Part shown: piece after piece, positions 23,581 through 34,589 of the stretch
How positions within the stretch are numbered: the first letter of the stretch is position 1
Layout of the letters: each line of letters starts with the position of its first letter
NCBI GenBank assembly: GCA_946122785.1
Contig: CAMGYJ010000006.1
Span: 46,830,066 to 46,894,065, forward strand
DNA from: Linum tenue
Taxonomy: Eukaryota > Streptophyta > Magnoliopsida > Malpighiales > Linaceae
Direction of reading: 5' to 3'
DNA: 64,000 nt
Notes under the pieces: model-generated
What the model saw: the letters and a program-made list of their open reading frames with translations, nothing else
The model's database searches: none
What the model was told of the DNA's origin: nothing
Program-made: the position numbers and the translations under genes

Positions 23581-24541
23581 CAATAAAATGGCTTTTTTGC
23601 CACTAAATGGGCAAACCTATTACACCTACGCCAACAAATTGAGCCACACACCGCTAAAATCCATCTCGAAGCGTGCAAATTAGGAATGACAATGGGGAAG
23701 GGCCGGGACGGGTATCTCGATACCCATACCCGCCCCATGGCAGGTCGGGTAATTTATCATGGGGCGTGGGTCGGGGCAGGTTGACCCAATGGGTATGTAA
23801 TTTATGTGAAAAATATTAGAAATATTCGTTATTTTCATTAAAAGACCAATTAACAAACCATAATATGATAAAATGTATTTAAATTATTGGCAAAATTGAG
23901 ACTTTCACTTCTTTACTCCTTAATTATAACTAAAATATGAGATAATAAAAGGAAAATTCTAACTAATTTGACTAAGATTACATGTAATTAGACAAGAACG
24001 GATCGAGAAGGGGGCGGGTCAGGGCAGGTCGGGTCGATAAGAGGTACCCATGCCCGCCCCTCCAAGCCTACGGGGCGGGTCCAACCCGCCCCAAAATAGG
24101 TCAAACAGGTCGGGTAAAACGGGTTAGGTCGAAATTGCCATCCCTAGTACAAATTTCTTCCAGAACGGTCCTACCACAGGAATTATTAAAGAGCTTCTCC
24201 TGAACCACCCTAAGAACCACCGGAGCATCACTGGTGAAAATCATCGAACGTAGAACCCGAGACAAACACCAACTCATCGCATCCCCGAGGGCTAACAACT
24301 TGACCAGAAATGCCTCTGATATCCCCCATATCGAGCAGCATACGCATGGGACTGATCCCTAGTAGCACCATCGACAAACATCACCATCACTTGTAGTATG
24401 TGGTGCAAATTTACCTGGCCCAAAGGCAAGGATTGTATTCCCTAGGGTCTCCCACAACCACTTACTCAGGGGGCGAAGGACGAGTCCTATGTTTGGAGAA
24501 CTTATGTTAGGAGGTTGAAGTGCATATAGTTTTAAACGCAA
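23581..24541 (-). pseudogene. LINE/RVT_3 RNase H remnant split by a hAT MITE
   Basis: On the minus strand, from 24541 down, the translation shows LSKWLWETLGNTILAFGPGK, TSDGDVCRWCY with the N/S-DG motif, GISEAFLVKLLALGDAMSW (equivalent of AEALALR), and SMIFTSDAPVVLRVVQEKL (equivalent of the E-SD-VV block), then VLEEIC. After the MITE the frame picks up again with CNRFAHLVAKKA, the family's C-terminal R-x-N-x-x-AH-x-LA-x-x-A motif, near 23595-23625. Removing the MITE and one copy of its 8-bp duplication brings the two parts together. Stops are present, so it is dead. Neither the RT nor the endonuclease part is seen nearby. Confidence 0.6.
23681..24146. mobile_element. hAT-type MITE, 466 bp
   Basis: The ends TAGGAATGACAAT (left) and TAGGGATGGCAAT (reverse complement of the right end) form a TIR with two differences. 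Flanks GTGCAAAT (23673-23680) and GTACAAAT (24147-24154) are an 8-bp target duplication with one mismatch. Next to both ends the sequence is made of GGGTACCC/CGGGTC-type words, such as GGTCGGGTAA, GGGCGGGTC and TACCCATGCCCGCCCC, as in a widespread plant hAT MITE group. It has no coding capacity. Confidence 0.85.
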
Positions 24542-25037
24542 AGTAAAGAAAAGACAAGTACATAAAAGAAAACTATAACTAGTGGGAGAGTGAAGGACGA
24601 GAGAGGAAACATTACAAAAACAAGCTCCCCCTAGAGTTCCTTGACGTGTTCCCTCAATATCGACAACATACGAGTTGTTACTTTCTTATTTTGTCTAATC
24701 TCACCCTGTGACGAAGCATTTACCCAAACTAGTGGGTGACAAGGACCCTATAGATTTCTTCCTTTGAATGCTCGGTCTCTTATTCTGATGACTTGATCTT
24801 TATGCATGAGTAACTATGTTAAATGGATATTTGAGTCAAGTGTATGTTGGTCCATGAAAAGAGGGAAGGCTCTATCTTTCCATGATTTTCTGCATTCAAA
24901 TGTCATCTATGGTGGTTGCTATTATTCCATATATAGGTGTCGATTAGCCAATGTGATTCATGTGTCTTCTGCCTCTATGACTTATCCTCAAAAGTTTCGT
25001 GAAAATTATAGTAAGCTTACCTTGTGTCCTACTTGGC

Positions 25038-25076
25038 TTGCTTGGGGACAAGCAAATGGTTAAGTGTGGGGGAATT
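25038..25076 (+). promoter_or_regulatory. Hairpin plus polypurine tract of fragment D
   Basis: TTGCTTGGGGACAAGCAA (25038-25055) is a perfect 7-bp stem around GGGA. Six bases on, AAGTGTGGGGG begins, the polypurine tract that primes plus-strand DNA. The same pair occurs in elements A and B at the same spacing. Confidence 0.8.
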
Positions 25077-26469
25077 TCATAACGCAACAATATCACATGT
25101 TTATTCCTTTATTTCTTGGTTGTTTGGCTTGGTTTTGATCATTCCTTGGCCGATTTCATGTTAGGTTGTGTTTCTTTTGCCACATTTCAGGTCTTAGTAC
25201 ATGGGGGAAGCTTAGGAGATAGTTCTAAGGCATTTCGAGGTCAAAATGTGCCGAGAAACAATAGCAGACCCCAAGTCATGGGTTTAGACCCCAAGTTACG
25301 GGCTTAGGGGGTAACTTGAGCCTCGAGGGAGTAACTTGAAAGCTGAGAAACATAGGCATAGTTACAAGTTACAAGTTTTCCTTCCAAGTTACGGTCACGC
25401 TCGTAACTTAGCCCATTTTCACCGTAACTGGGGCATTGGGAGGCAAAAATCATTCCATAAATCATGCCTGAACCCCAAAGATTACGATTGTAACATGGAG
25501 ACAGAGTGTAAGTGCGCCTTTGCATTTTTGGAGACAGAGAGCTGGGTTTTGGATCCCAAACTGCCAAGTGACAAACCGTAGAGAGAACGAGTGGAGGACA
25601 TTTTAGGAGATGTTTTGGAGGATTTCTTCACTACTGGAGCTCGAGAATCAAGCTTGTAGATGGAGATTGTATATCTAGATAAGATTTATGCATTCTCTCT
25701 ATGCTTTAGTCGAGATTCTGCTTTGATTTTATAAGAGGGAATACATGATTAGGCCAATAGAGTACCATAGATTGGAAGTAGGGGATCAATCGCATGAATA
25801 GTGACTCAATTCATTGCTATCTATTGATTAAGAACCTCATTCGATAGGGGGAGCTAGTGTTGAACACCTTCATAAGTTGTTCTATAGAAGGATACCTCCC
25901 TCTAGGCAATTGACTCAAGATGACCTTAATTTCTTTAATTGATATTCACGGTCTAGTCAATGACTTTCCGCATTTTAAATGAATATAGAAACAAGTTAGA
26001 GAATCATCAATCACTAATCCGGCTAGTGGCTTGGAGGAATCGATACCTGAGTGTGTTCCCAACCTGTAACTATTCTAACTTTATTTTAGTTTGTAGAATA
26101 TTTTAGTTGTTTACTCTAAATCTGTTCTGCCTACATAATAAACTAAAGTTGAGCAACAATAAATCTAGAGACCTATGGATATTCCGGCTCTTTACGTCAT
26201 TGAAGTAGCCTACCCTACTAATGTATTGTATAGTAGGGTGTAAATAGGCGAGCGAGTTAGCAAAAACGCTTAGGCTAATAGATAAGAGAGCGTCGGTGTG
26301 TAGCCTTCATTCTACTACGCTATGCAAAGGTTACGAAGTTACGTAGCTCGACGTTAGGAGAGGAGATGAACGAAGTGGCTCGAGTTGGTATTTTATTACT
26401 TATGCAACTATATCGCGATCATGTGTTTGTTACACTTGGAATTGTCAGGAGTGTAGTTTTAGTGAGTCA
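25077..26469 (+). repeat. LTR of fragment D
   Basis: About 1.39 kb. It contains the conserved core TTTCATGTTAGGTTGTG through CACATTTCAGGTCTTAG (25153-25197) shared with the LTRs of A, B and C. Next comes an array of AAGTTAC and GTAACTT words (about 25270-25445). The 3' limit is placed by alignment with the end of the A LTR (GTGTAGTTT through GAGTCA). The second LTR of this element is not in the window. Confidence 0.7.
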
Positions 26470-28165
26470 CTATCCCTAAGAATTGAAAACAAAATATAAG
26501 CTATCTCTCAGTAGTACTTTTCTTTATTGTCTTTAAGTTAGACAGAAAATGGGTTACCTCCCATGTAGTGCCCTCTCGTTAATGCCTTCCAGCTAGGCGG
26601 GGACAGAGCATTTTAGTTGTATGACCAAAGAGGATCTGCTGGCCATTCTCCTCCATAATTATTGAGGGGAGGATTAGAGTTAGTATCATGAACCATAGGT
26701 GGTTCATAAACACGCATGTGTAAGCTACACTACATCTCCTTGAATTCTCTTTTGTTGTCTGGTGACAACAAGCTTCCCTTGTCGAAATCCCTAGGATGGA
26801 ATTCAAACTCCTTTTCAATGTCAATTAGAAGGGCCAAATCAACACCTTCCCAATAATCGGTCGTAGGAGCTCGCGTGGAGTCATAACTTGATCCTATCAT
26901 GGTAGGACTTGATTGATTATCGAACACCTCTTTCTTAGCTTTCGGTGTAGTCATATGTATGGTGTGCTCCGCATTATCGATTTTCATTGTGAGTTGATGT
27001 TTATGAATATTGATTAATGCACTACGAAAGGCCTCCCAAAGATGATAAAGTAGTCCCTATCTCTTTGCATCTCTAGCACTACGAAGTTATGAGAGAACAC
27101 GAAGGGTCCTATCTTGACTTTCAAGTCCTTAACTACGTCCATTGGTAGAAAAACCTTGTTGTCAGCCAAGGATACTTCCATGATTGTGTCCTCAAGTCTT
27201 TTAATGTCAAGCGTCTTAACGACATAGGCATCACATTAAGGCTAGCTCCTAAATCTATAATGGCATCCGTTAAGTGAAGCTTGTTGAGGACACAAAGAAT
27301 GACAAAGTGGCCCTGGTCGAGAAACTTTCATAATATCAGAGCTGTATATGGGAGAGAATCTTTCCAATAGTGAGCTTTCAAGATTGCTCAAATTTAAGAA
27401 GTTTTCTTATTGGTTTTATGCATCCCAATGAGAGCCTTTAACGCTGGTATGACAACTTCTTTATCTCTTAGGATCTAGAAAAATTCATCGAGTATGTTAG
27501 GGCATGAAAGACAAGAGTTTACTCGAGGAGGCGAGAAAATGACACCACTGCTACCTAATTATAGGGACAACTGGCTGCTAGCCCGGCCAAATCCTCTTAA
27601 TGGGGAATTGGTGGCCTCTTCCATCTCTATGGCATATTTGACTTCCTCTTGAAAAATTCCACGACTTTTATGATGAGGAGGGTCCATTACATAGTAAAGA
27701 GAGAATTCATTATCCTTAGGAGGAGTGAAATTCTTCCCCACCTTATTTATGTAGAAGGTTCCATAAGAGTTTGTATGGGGATGTGAGGTCCATTTTCATG
27801 GCGAGGGGGTATAGGAAGCTCCATGTAGGAGTTTGATGCTGGTTACAAGCAAATGATAAAAGTCTTAGGTATAGATGGTTGATCATTCCCTCTATACTCG
27901 TGTAGCATCAATGGGGTAACACTAGAGGGTAATTTCTTAACAAACTAGATAAGACTAAACACAATGCATATAGTAGCACACTATAAAGTCGTAAGCATCG
28001 ATGACAATAAGTATTGAACTATATGAGCATCACTATCATACACATAGGCATCAAAACATAAAGCATCCATGCATACATATAGGGCGTCAAAAATTGCAAG
28101 CATCAACACAAACATAATATGAAATCATAGCATCAATACATACAAAGATAAACGAGTTCACATTC
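26470..28165 (-). mobile_element. Fragment E: internal part of an Athila/Tat-type element in minus orientation
   Basis: On the minus strand a gag-end and aspartic-protease remnant (about 27740-26990) is followed by a short coding remnant (26987-26730). Next comes the 3' motif with the hairpin TGGGAGGTAACCCA (26563-26550), which elements A, B and C also carry after their coding parts. RT and integrase are missing. Its orientation is opposite to fragment D, with which it meets near 26470, so the two are either separate insertions or one element rearranged by inversion. The upper limit near 28165 is uncertain; 27850-28165 holds only AT-rich sequence with repeated GCATC/CATCAA words. Confidence 0.6.
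26990..27300 (-). pseudogene. Retrotransposon aspartic protease remnant (fragment E)
   Basis: Reading leftward from about 27300, the frames give CHFVILCVLNKLHLTDAII and then DLGASLNVMPMSL, the Athila/Tat form of the active-site region ([10 protein letters not shown]). Next come SWKYPWLTT-like residues and DRDYFIIFGRPFVVH, equivalent to the I-LGRPFL-T block. Several frame changes interrupt it. In the family this enzyme cuts the Gag-Pol polyprotein. Confidence 0.65.
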
Positions 28166-28309
28166 TCATACAATCAAATTTGAACTAGCTAAACATAGAA
28201 GAGAAGGAGGGTACCACCATCAATGATGAAATAATCTCCCTAGATGCACCCTCTCCTATGAACATTAAGCTCTCACTAGAGCAGTGTTTACAAAAAAAAT
28301 TAGTGAATT

Positions 28310-29213
28310 TAATACGACCCTGGGGGTGTATTTTTATCAAAGTCACGCAGCAAACAATCAATCCGAAGATTGATTGAACTCGAATCAAGAACAACGCGTT
28401 CTTAATACGAAATTTGGATAAAACGAAACCAACGGACAATTCCACACCTGTGGAAAGCTCGTATGGTATAAAAGGGTAGTTGCTCGACCACGATTGAAGG
28501 GACTATTCAATCGACACAAAGCTCAGCAAGTTTGGAATCCAACCAAACAGTTTCTTTTCTATTCAATCAACTTTCAGTTTTACAACGTAAAAGAAAGCTT
28601 TAAATAAACCTAACCTACGTCTAACAACTAAAAAAGGAATTCCAAATACAATCTAACTCGAAAAGGAATCAAATCTTACAATCATAGTTGAATAAGGAAA
28701 GAAAATCCTGTTTTACAAAGGCAGAAATTCTGTGATTTCATACTAACTTCGCGCCTTTTGTTCGAGGCCTTCCAGAGCTCCAATTCTTCATCCAATTCCT
28801 TCCCTTTGTTCAAAAACAAACCTAGTTTCATGTTTAGGAAGCCTTTTGACTTGGATCCCATTCATGCTCCTTGAATTGAGCTCCAAAGTAGGCTTTACAA
28901 AACAGTTTTCTGCCTTAGCCATTTTCTGGCAGTTTTCCAGTTTTGAGGTAGCAACTTTGAGGCCTTGGAAAACAACCTTAATGACATCTTCTTGATCCAG
29001 AAAGCATACCATTGGCAACATGGCAACTTTATCTGCAAAACAAACTCTTGATCTCCAAGTTACATTGAGCCATTTTTGAGATAAAAGCTTCCAAAGTAGG
29101 CTACCTGAAACTGTTTCAACACTTAACCAAAAATCAGAATGCTTCAAGTTAATTGAGATGACTTCTTTGGCAAGTAATTGTGAATTGTGATTGATCCAAT
29201 TGGGATCATATCA
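28310..29213 (-). repeat. 3' LTR of the 28-32 kb element
   Basis: 904 bp, nearly the same as 30880-31811. It holds an open minus-strand frame (29147-28788, 119 codons) that is partly kept in the other LTR but shifted by an indel; I take it as chance. Confidence 0.9.
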
Positions 29214-29232
29214 GGCTCCCCCTCTTCAAAAA
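29214..29232 (-). promoter_or_regulatory. Polypurine tract of the 28-32 kb element
   Basis: On the minus strand TTTGAAGAGGGGGAGCC directly precedes the 3' LTR start TGATATGA. The position and purine content fit a plus-strand priming site. Confidence 0.7.
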
Positions 29233-30429
29233 GCTTTGACCTCAAAGCTTGAAGCTGCTTCTTGTCAAAAACGTCACAAAATTCCTCCCAAATCGAGTCA
29301 CGATATAGGTACCTCGAACTTGCAATGTTGAACTTCAAAACGTCGTTAACTCGTGAATTGGCTGCTGTTTTCCACGATTCAAGTTCCATGACATTTGTGG
29401 GACTCCAATGGACCTCTCCCATGCAAACAGTGTGCAAAATCGGACCCAGTTTAACGCCTTGCAATTTTCCAAAATCCGCAAAAAAGTGCAGTTTCCGGCG
29501 GCTTGAAGAACTCCAGCGAGTTCTTTGAGATTGGGGATTTCTTCTGGAGTCCAGCACGACCCAATTCGTTGCTCCCAGAAGGTTTGCCTTGCTTCCACGA
29601 ATTGATTCCACTCTGTTCCGTGCCTTGAATTCGTCCAATTAGTTCCCAGTCATAGGAAACGAATTTCCCGCCGCCGTGGAATTTGAATTTTCCAGTTTCC
29701 GGCGAGCTAATTCCAGAAACCGGCGAACCTAATTCCAAATTAGGCATTTTTGGTACATGCATCTTCGCGACGAATTGAGCATTCCTAAAGCTTCCTTGGA
29801 CCTTCCCGAACCTGTCCACAGTCTCCTTTTGGCTCGATTCACTCGCAATCTCGTCAACCATTAAGCTCTATTTTGCTTCGTTGTTCTTCACACCTAGACA
29901 CAAAAATTGCAAATTGGGCGTTTGCGATTCATCGTGCGCAGACCCGAATTAATCTTCATTACATGTTCCTGGCCTCTCTACGAACGTGTCGACGTTGTTG
30001 GTTTCGATCAAACTGGTCTGGATTGGTTCCCCCGATTCACTCTCTCTCTTTCCCTGCATCTCCGTCGGAAAACAGGGGTGCACAGCCTGGATTGAGCTCG
30101 TCGTCTCGCCTTGAATTGGGTTGATTTCTTCAATCAAATCCACTTTTGGGGTGTCAAAAATCGTTGAGGATGAATTGGTTCGCTGGAAGCTTCCCCCACG
30201 TTGCTGCCCGAGTCCTTTTCTTCTCCGCTCTGCTCTGCCGTCGACGAACAGGGGTCTTCTTGGTTGAGCAGAGTTTGGACGGACTTGCTTCTCATTGACG
30301 ACACCTTTGCCACCAATGATGACTGGTACTCCTCCTGGAATCCTTGAAGCACCTTCAAGTCTACAACAGCTGCTTCTGGAGCTAAAGGATTCAAGACGAA
30401 TACTTGGTTTCGTCTCTGAACTCAGAATT

Positions 30430-30855
30430 TCTTGCTCCGCCGGCTTTCAAAACGAACTTGACGTTTTCTGAACCATGGCTGACCAAGAACGATGCTGCTG
30501 GGGAGATTGTAAATCACATCGCACGTAACTTGGTCCTCGTATTGACCAGTTGAGAATTTCACAGTTCCTGAGACAGTACAATGCTTGATGAGTTTTCGTA
30601 CGGTGATTGGAAAATATAGGGCTTCGGACGTAACTGGAATTGCAGTCCTAGCTTGCTTGCAACCTTGGAGTAAATTAAGTTCTTATCCCTGCATCCATCC
30701 ACGAGAACTAAACACAGCTTCTCCTCGATTAAGCAACGCGTGAATACCATCGAATTTGCTAACTCTGCTGCCACCAGTGTTACTCTGCTTTCCTCTGATT
30801 TTTTTTGCAATTTAATTCGACGAACACAGCCTCGATCAATCCTTCTCGCCACTGA
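30430..30855 (-). pseudogene. Protease-like (retropepsin) remnant of the 28-32 kb element
   Basis: The frame begins right after the PBS with ARRIDRGCVRRIKLQKK. It then shows LCLVLVDGCRDKNLIYSKVA, which resembles the gypsy-type retropepsin block LVDSG-THNFIS, although the residues after the catalytic Asp differ. A later frame gives CDVIYNLPSSIVLGQPWFRK, like the family's closing IVLG-W block. The frame changes near 30559. Gag is absent and pol ends here. The active-site Asp may be present but the DSG/DTG turn is not, so activity is doubtful. Confidence 0.5.
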
Positions 30856-30863
30856 CTTGAACT

Positions 30864-30877
30864 AGGCTCTGATGCCA
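30864..30877 (-). other. Primer binding site, initiator-Met tRNA type
   Basis: TGGCATCAGAGCCT on the minus strand, two bases after the 5' LTR. It differs at one base from the common plant PBS TGGTATCAGAGCCT, which pairs with the 3' end of initiator tRNA-Met. Confidence 0.8.
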
Positions 30878-30879
30878 CT

Positions 30880-31811
30880 TAATACGACCCTGGGGGGTGT
30901 ATTTTTATCAAAATCACGCAGCAAACAATCAATCTGAAGATTGATTGAACTCGAATCAAGAACAACGCGTTCTTAATACGAAATTTGGATAAAACGAAAC
31001 CAACGGACAATTCCACACCTGGGGAAAGCTCGTATTGATAAAATGGTAGTTGCTCGACCACGATTGAAGGGACTATCGATACAAAGCTCAGCAAGTTTGG
31101 AATCCACCAAACCCAAAATAAGTTCGCAAACTTGCAAAAACCAAACGGTTTCTTTTCTATTCAATCAACTCTCAGTTTTACAACGTAAAAGAAAGCTTTA
31201 AATAAACCTAACCTACGTCTAACAACTAAAAAAGGAATTATAAATACAATCTAACTCGAAAAGGAATCAAATCTAACAATCATAGTTGAATAAGGAAAGA
31301 AAATCCTGTTTTACAAAGGCAGAAATTCTGTGATTTCGTACTAACTTCGCGCCTTTTGTTCGAGGCCTTCCAGAGCTCCAATTCTTCATCCAATTCCTTC
31401 CCTTTGTTCACAAACAAACCTAGTTTCATGTTGAGGAAGCCTTTTGACTTGGATCCCATTCATGCTCCTTGAATTGAGCTCCAAAGTAGGCTTTACAAAC
31501 AGTTTTCTGCCTTAGCCATTTTCTGGCAGTTTTCCAGTTTTGAGGTAGCAACTTTGAGGCCTTGGAAAACAACCTTAATGACATCTTCTTGATCCAGAAA
31601 GCATACCATTGGCAACATGGCAGCTTTATCTGCAAAACAAACTCTTGATCTCCAATTTACATTGAGCCATTTGTGAGATACAAGCTTCCAAAGTAGGCTA
31701 CCTGAAACTGTTTCAATACTTAACCAAAAATCAGAATGCTTCAAGTTAATTGAGATGACTTCTTTGGCAAGTAATTGTGAATTGTGGATTGATCCAATTG
31801 GGATCATATCA
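30880..31811 (-). repeat. 5' LTR of the 28-32 kb element
   Basis: 932 bp; the copy near the PBS. The length difference to the 3' LTR is due to small indels, including an extra stretch near 31105-31140. Confidence 0.9.
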
Positions 31812-32149
31812 GAATTTGTGTAGCCTACTAAACTAATGAGTCTAGCCTTCTATATATAGTGGTAGAACTCAGCCAACACCCTCCTAAAATTACTAGGAAA
31901 AAGGTTTATTTGACTTGGGCCAAAGAAAGGCCTAAAGATCTCTTATTTGGGATTGGGCCTCAGGACGACATCTACAATGCAACAAATATGGCCAATGGTG
32001 ACAAAATTGTAATCCGTCATTTTGATTTTGGTCACCATAGAGCATATTAGGTGACAAACAGTAATTTTATCATAATATAGTCGGATATTGTGACAAATTT
32101 GATTTTTGTCAGAACTATTTGTCATAACAATTATTTGTATAAGTGTCAA

Positions 32150-32420
32150 AACAGAACCGGACCCGACTAACCCGACCCGCAACCCGAATTGACAAAAAGT
32201 CAATGACCCGCAACCCGCTCGAACCGCAACCCCATTGACCCGTAATCCGATTAACTCGTAACCCGAATAACCCGCAATCCGATAAACTTGAACTTGATTG
32301 ACCCGCAACCCAATTAACTCGAACCCGATTGACCCGCAACACAATTGACCCGTGATCCGATTAACTTGTAACCTGATTGACCCGAACCCGACTAACCCGT
32401 AACCCGCCTGATTGACCCAA
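32150..32420. repeat. Degenerate AACCCG/GATTGACCC array, left copy
   Basis: Imperfect tandem units such as AACCCGATTGACCCGCAACC repeat about a dozen times, with drift in spacing. The reverse complement, GGGTTGCGGGTCAATCGG, is a common subterminal text in plant DNA transposons. Confidence 0.85.
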
Positions 32421-33777
32421 ATAATTACTATATTATTTATATAAAATTTTAAAATGAAGTTTGTTTGTTGTAAGACTAAGCAAAACTATTTTTTTCATTT
32501 TATAAAGAAGGTTCAAAAAATGATATTGAGTGGAAATTATGTATTTTTAATAAAAGAAAGAAGAGAAAGAAGTAAAAAATTTTCGGTTTTTTCAAATTTT
32601 TGGGGTAAAAAGAAGAGGGAAATTTGGTGCTTAAATTTTTGAAAAAAGAAAGAAGGGGGAGTTTTGGTGTTTCGGTTTATAGGAAGAGAAACAAGTAGAA
32701 AATATTGAAGTTTTCAACTCTTTGGAGAAAAAAAGAAGTAGGAAATTTGGTGCTTCAAATTTGGAAAAAGAAAGAAGGGGAAATTTTTGTGCTTTGATTT
32801 ATAGAAGAGAAATAAGTGAGAAATTTTGATATTTTTAACTTTTTGAGGGAAAAAAGAGGGATATTTAGTGCTTCAAGTTTTGGTACTTTTGATTTATAGG
32901 AAGGGAGAAGGGTGAGAAATTTTGATGTTTTTTATTTATGAAAAGAAAAAATAGGGGAAAATTTTGTATTTTCATTTTTTTAAAGAGAAAGAAGAGAGAT
33001 AGCTTATCAGAATGTTTACATATGATGGTTTATGAGTTTAATTAAGTATTAATTTGATTATCACAATGTTTATATATGATGATTTAGGAGTGTAACATTT
33101 AGTGACTAAAATATTGCCTATACTCTATAACAAATCTTACTATAGCTTTTAAGCATGGCTAATTTGATATAGTATAGATTTGAGAATGTATAAAGAGTTC
33201 TCCTATCTCAAATTCATATCATATTATCATTTTACATTTAAGTTATAAACTTAATCTTACTCACTAATTCTCCCACCTCATTTTCATTTAGGAGGGAAAC
33301 TTCTCCCCTCTCATTTTGATATCTTCCTCCCAACTTTTCATTTCTCTAATGTTTCCCTCCCCACTTTTCGTTCTTATAATTTTGCTTTCCATCTACAATT
33401 TGTCCCTATCAAAATGAAAATCTAATGAGGGAAAAATCCCCCCAATTCGACCCACAAACGTTTCAATTCCTTTAATATTAAGCCTGATTTTCATCTACTA
33501 TAAACTGTTGTTGATAATATTAGTGTCTTGTCTAGATTTTGCATATGTATATAAATTAGGATTATTGATTGACAACAACTTTCAAAAATTTCCATTAACC
33601 TTGATTCATATATTTATTTGTTAAACAAAAGTTATACTTCACTGAGAATCAAGATTGTAATTTATTATATATATAGCGTACACCCGACGTACGATGTACG
33701 CCTGTGTTCACACTAAAAAATTAATATTAAATAATTTTAATTTAATTATGAATATTTAATTAATGTATAATAATTAG
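32421..33777. other. AT-rich, purine/pyrimidine-biased sequence without a gene
   Basis: Units like AGAAAGAAGAGGGAAATTTGG and GGGAAATTTTGGTGCTT recur loosely between 32540 and 33000. A pyrimidine-rich strand follows at 33290-33400. No coding region or paired ends were recognised beyond those of the surrounding composite element. Confidence 0.5.
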
Positions 33778-33798
33778 AATTACAATCACATCCATTAA
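33778..33798 (+). repeat. Left arm of a 21-bp perfect inverted repeat
   Basis: The sequence begins AATTACAATCACATCC and its exact reverse complement stands at 35439-35459. The two arms enclose 1.64 kb holding the WD40 and Rab fragments, so they may mark the ends or subends of the unit that carried them. Confidence 0.75.
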
Positions 33799-33967
33799 AT
33801 AATTTTTGTGTAAGTTTTAGTCCCCAATCAATTTTTACCGTCCATTATGTTCAAATAAAGCATATAAATTTTTCATATATAAACTCTAGTTCCTGATTTT
33901 TCAAAATCACAATTCCAAAGTCCTAAAGTTTGTGTTTAGAATTGGAAATTCCATCAACTCATTTCAG

Positions 33968-34190
33968 ATGTCTTCTTCTCTGCTTTCTCCGTCAATGGGT
34001 AGCGACAGTCAGTAGTCGGCGCCATCGTACAAATCATTCACTCCTCAAGACCGCGAGACACCACGAACACGCCGTCTCCTGCGTCAAATTCTGCAACAAT
34101 GACAACCTCCTCGGTTCCGCCTCGAGAAACCCTAATCCTCTGCTCCACCTCCAACTTCGCCCTCCAAACGCGCCTCGTCAACCAATAAAA
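33968..34190 (+). pseudogene. WD40-repeat gene fragment, WDR5-like (COMPASS subunit)
   Basis: An ATG at 33968 opens a short Ser-rich leader (MSSSLLSPSMGSDSQ, then a stop). The adjacent frame gives LLKTARHHEHAVSCVKFCNN and DNLLGSAS, and after one shift LILCSTSNFALQTRLVNQ. Together these parallel the N-terminus and first WD40 repeat of plant WDR5-type proteins (LKTL-x-H-x-x-AVSCVKFS-x-DG-LL-SAS-DKTL-LWS). WDR5 is part of histone H3K4 methyltransferase complexes. Only one repeat is present, with at least two breaks, so it is a dead fragment, probably carried by the surrounding transposon. Confidence 0.6.
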
Positions 34191-34324
34191 CTTGCGGTGA
34201 AGCAATACTGTGTGAATGAGAGGCGAGGCTTGCTTCTATTTCTCTCTCTCTGTCTAATTGTGGTGGCGGACGGAGGTGGGCTTTGCGGCAGCAACGGATG
34301 GGTACGATACATGGATGCTGATTG

Positions 34325-34470
34325 AGGGTGAGTACCTGTTAGAGGGGATGATGATTTGGAGCTCCACCATAGGTAAGTCCAATCTGGTTTCCAGATTCAG
34401 GAGGAAGGGCTGCCTAGTCGAGTATGATCCCAGCATTGGAGTGAAATTTGCTTATAGGGATGTCCGGTGA
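34325..34470 (+). pseudogene. Rab GTPase (RabA/Rab11-type) exon fragment
   Basis: The frame reads EYLLEGMMIWSSTIGKSNLV and goes on SRFRRKGCLVEYDPSIGVKF. In RabA proteins the same stretch is EYDYLFK-VLIGDSGVGKSN followed by L-SRFTRNEF and STIGVEFATR. The P-loop core GKSN and the switch I region SIGVKFA are visible, but the GDSGVGKS loop is changed to SSTIGKS. The match stops at about 34465, near where RabA genes often have an intron, with GTGAAATAAG following. It is a lone exon-sized piece without the later G domains. Confidence 0.6.
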
Positions 34471-34589
34471 AATAAGTTTCATTTATATTAATTACTCTGC
34501 TTTTGGTGGTTCGATTTCGTAATATTAGGTAGGGGCCTCTATTTTTTATTTCCAATTACTGTGCTGGTTGATTTTATAATTCCGTTTTT

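Larger units (their letters stand above)
24560..26469 (+). mobile_element. 3' end of an Athila-type LTR retrotransposon (fragment D) with its LTR
   Basis: From about 24740 the sequence parallels, in order, the 3' non-coding region of elements A and B further right: the GGTC-TCTTATTCTGATGACTTGA region, the GTCATCTATGGTGGTTG region, then TTGCTTGGGGACAAGCAA and AAGTGTGGGGG. An LTR follows at about 25077-26469. It starts TCATAACG, equivalent to TGATAATG in element B, and ends GAGTCA. No coding sequence is left upstream, and the following 26470 onward is not an Athila PBS, so this is a 3' fragment. Confidence 0.75.
28310..31811 (-). mobile_element. Complete non-autonomous LTR retrotransposon, minus strand
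   Basis: Two direct LTRs (5' LTR 31811-30880, 3' LTR 29213-28310 on the minus strand) enclose about 1.67 kb. Flanks are GAATT at 28305-28309 and 31812-31816, a perfect 5-bp target duplication. The minus-strand LTR begins TGATATGATCCC and ends GTCGTATTA. Next to the 5' LTR lies the PBS TGGCATCAGAGCCT (one mismatch to the initiator-Met type), and next to the 3' LTR the purine tract GAAGAGGGGGAG. The interior encodes only a protease-like remnant, with no RT, RNase H or integrase, so it needs an active partner. The LTRs are very similar but differ by small indels. Confidence 0.9.

Noticed and set aside
28788..29147. 119-codon frame inside the LTR of the 28-32 kb element
   Set aside because: The second LTR copy has the frame shifted; no motif; LTRs rarely code.
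33675..33700. Palindromic GTACACCCGACGTACGATGT as an operator-like site
   Set aside because: Single occurrence in AT-rich non-coding sequence with no gene that it could control.
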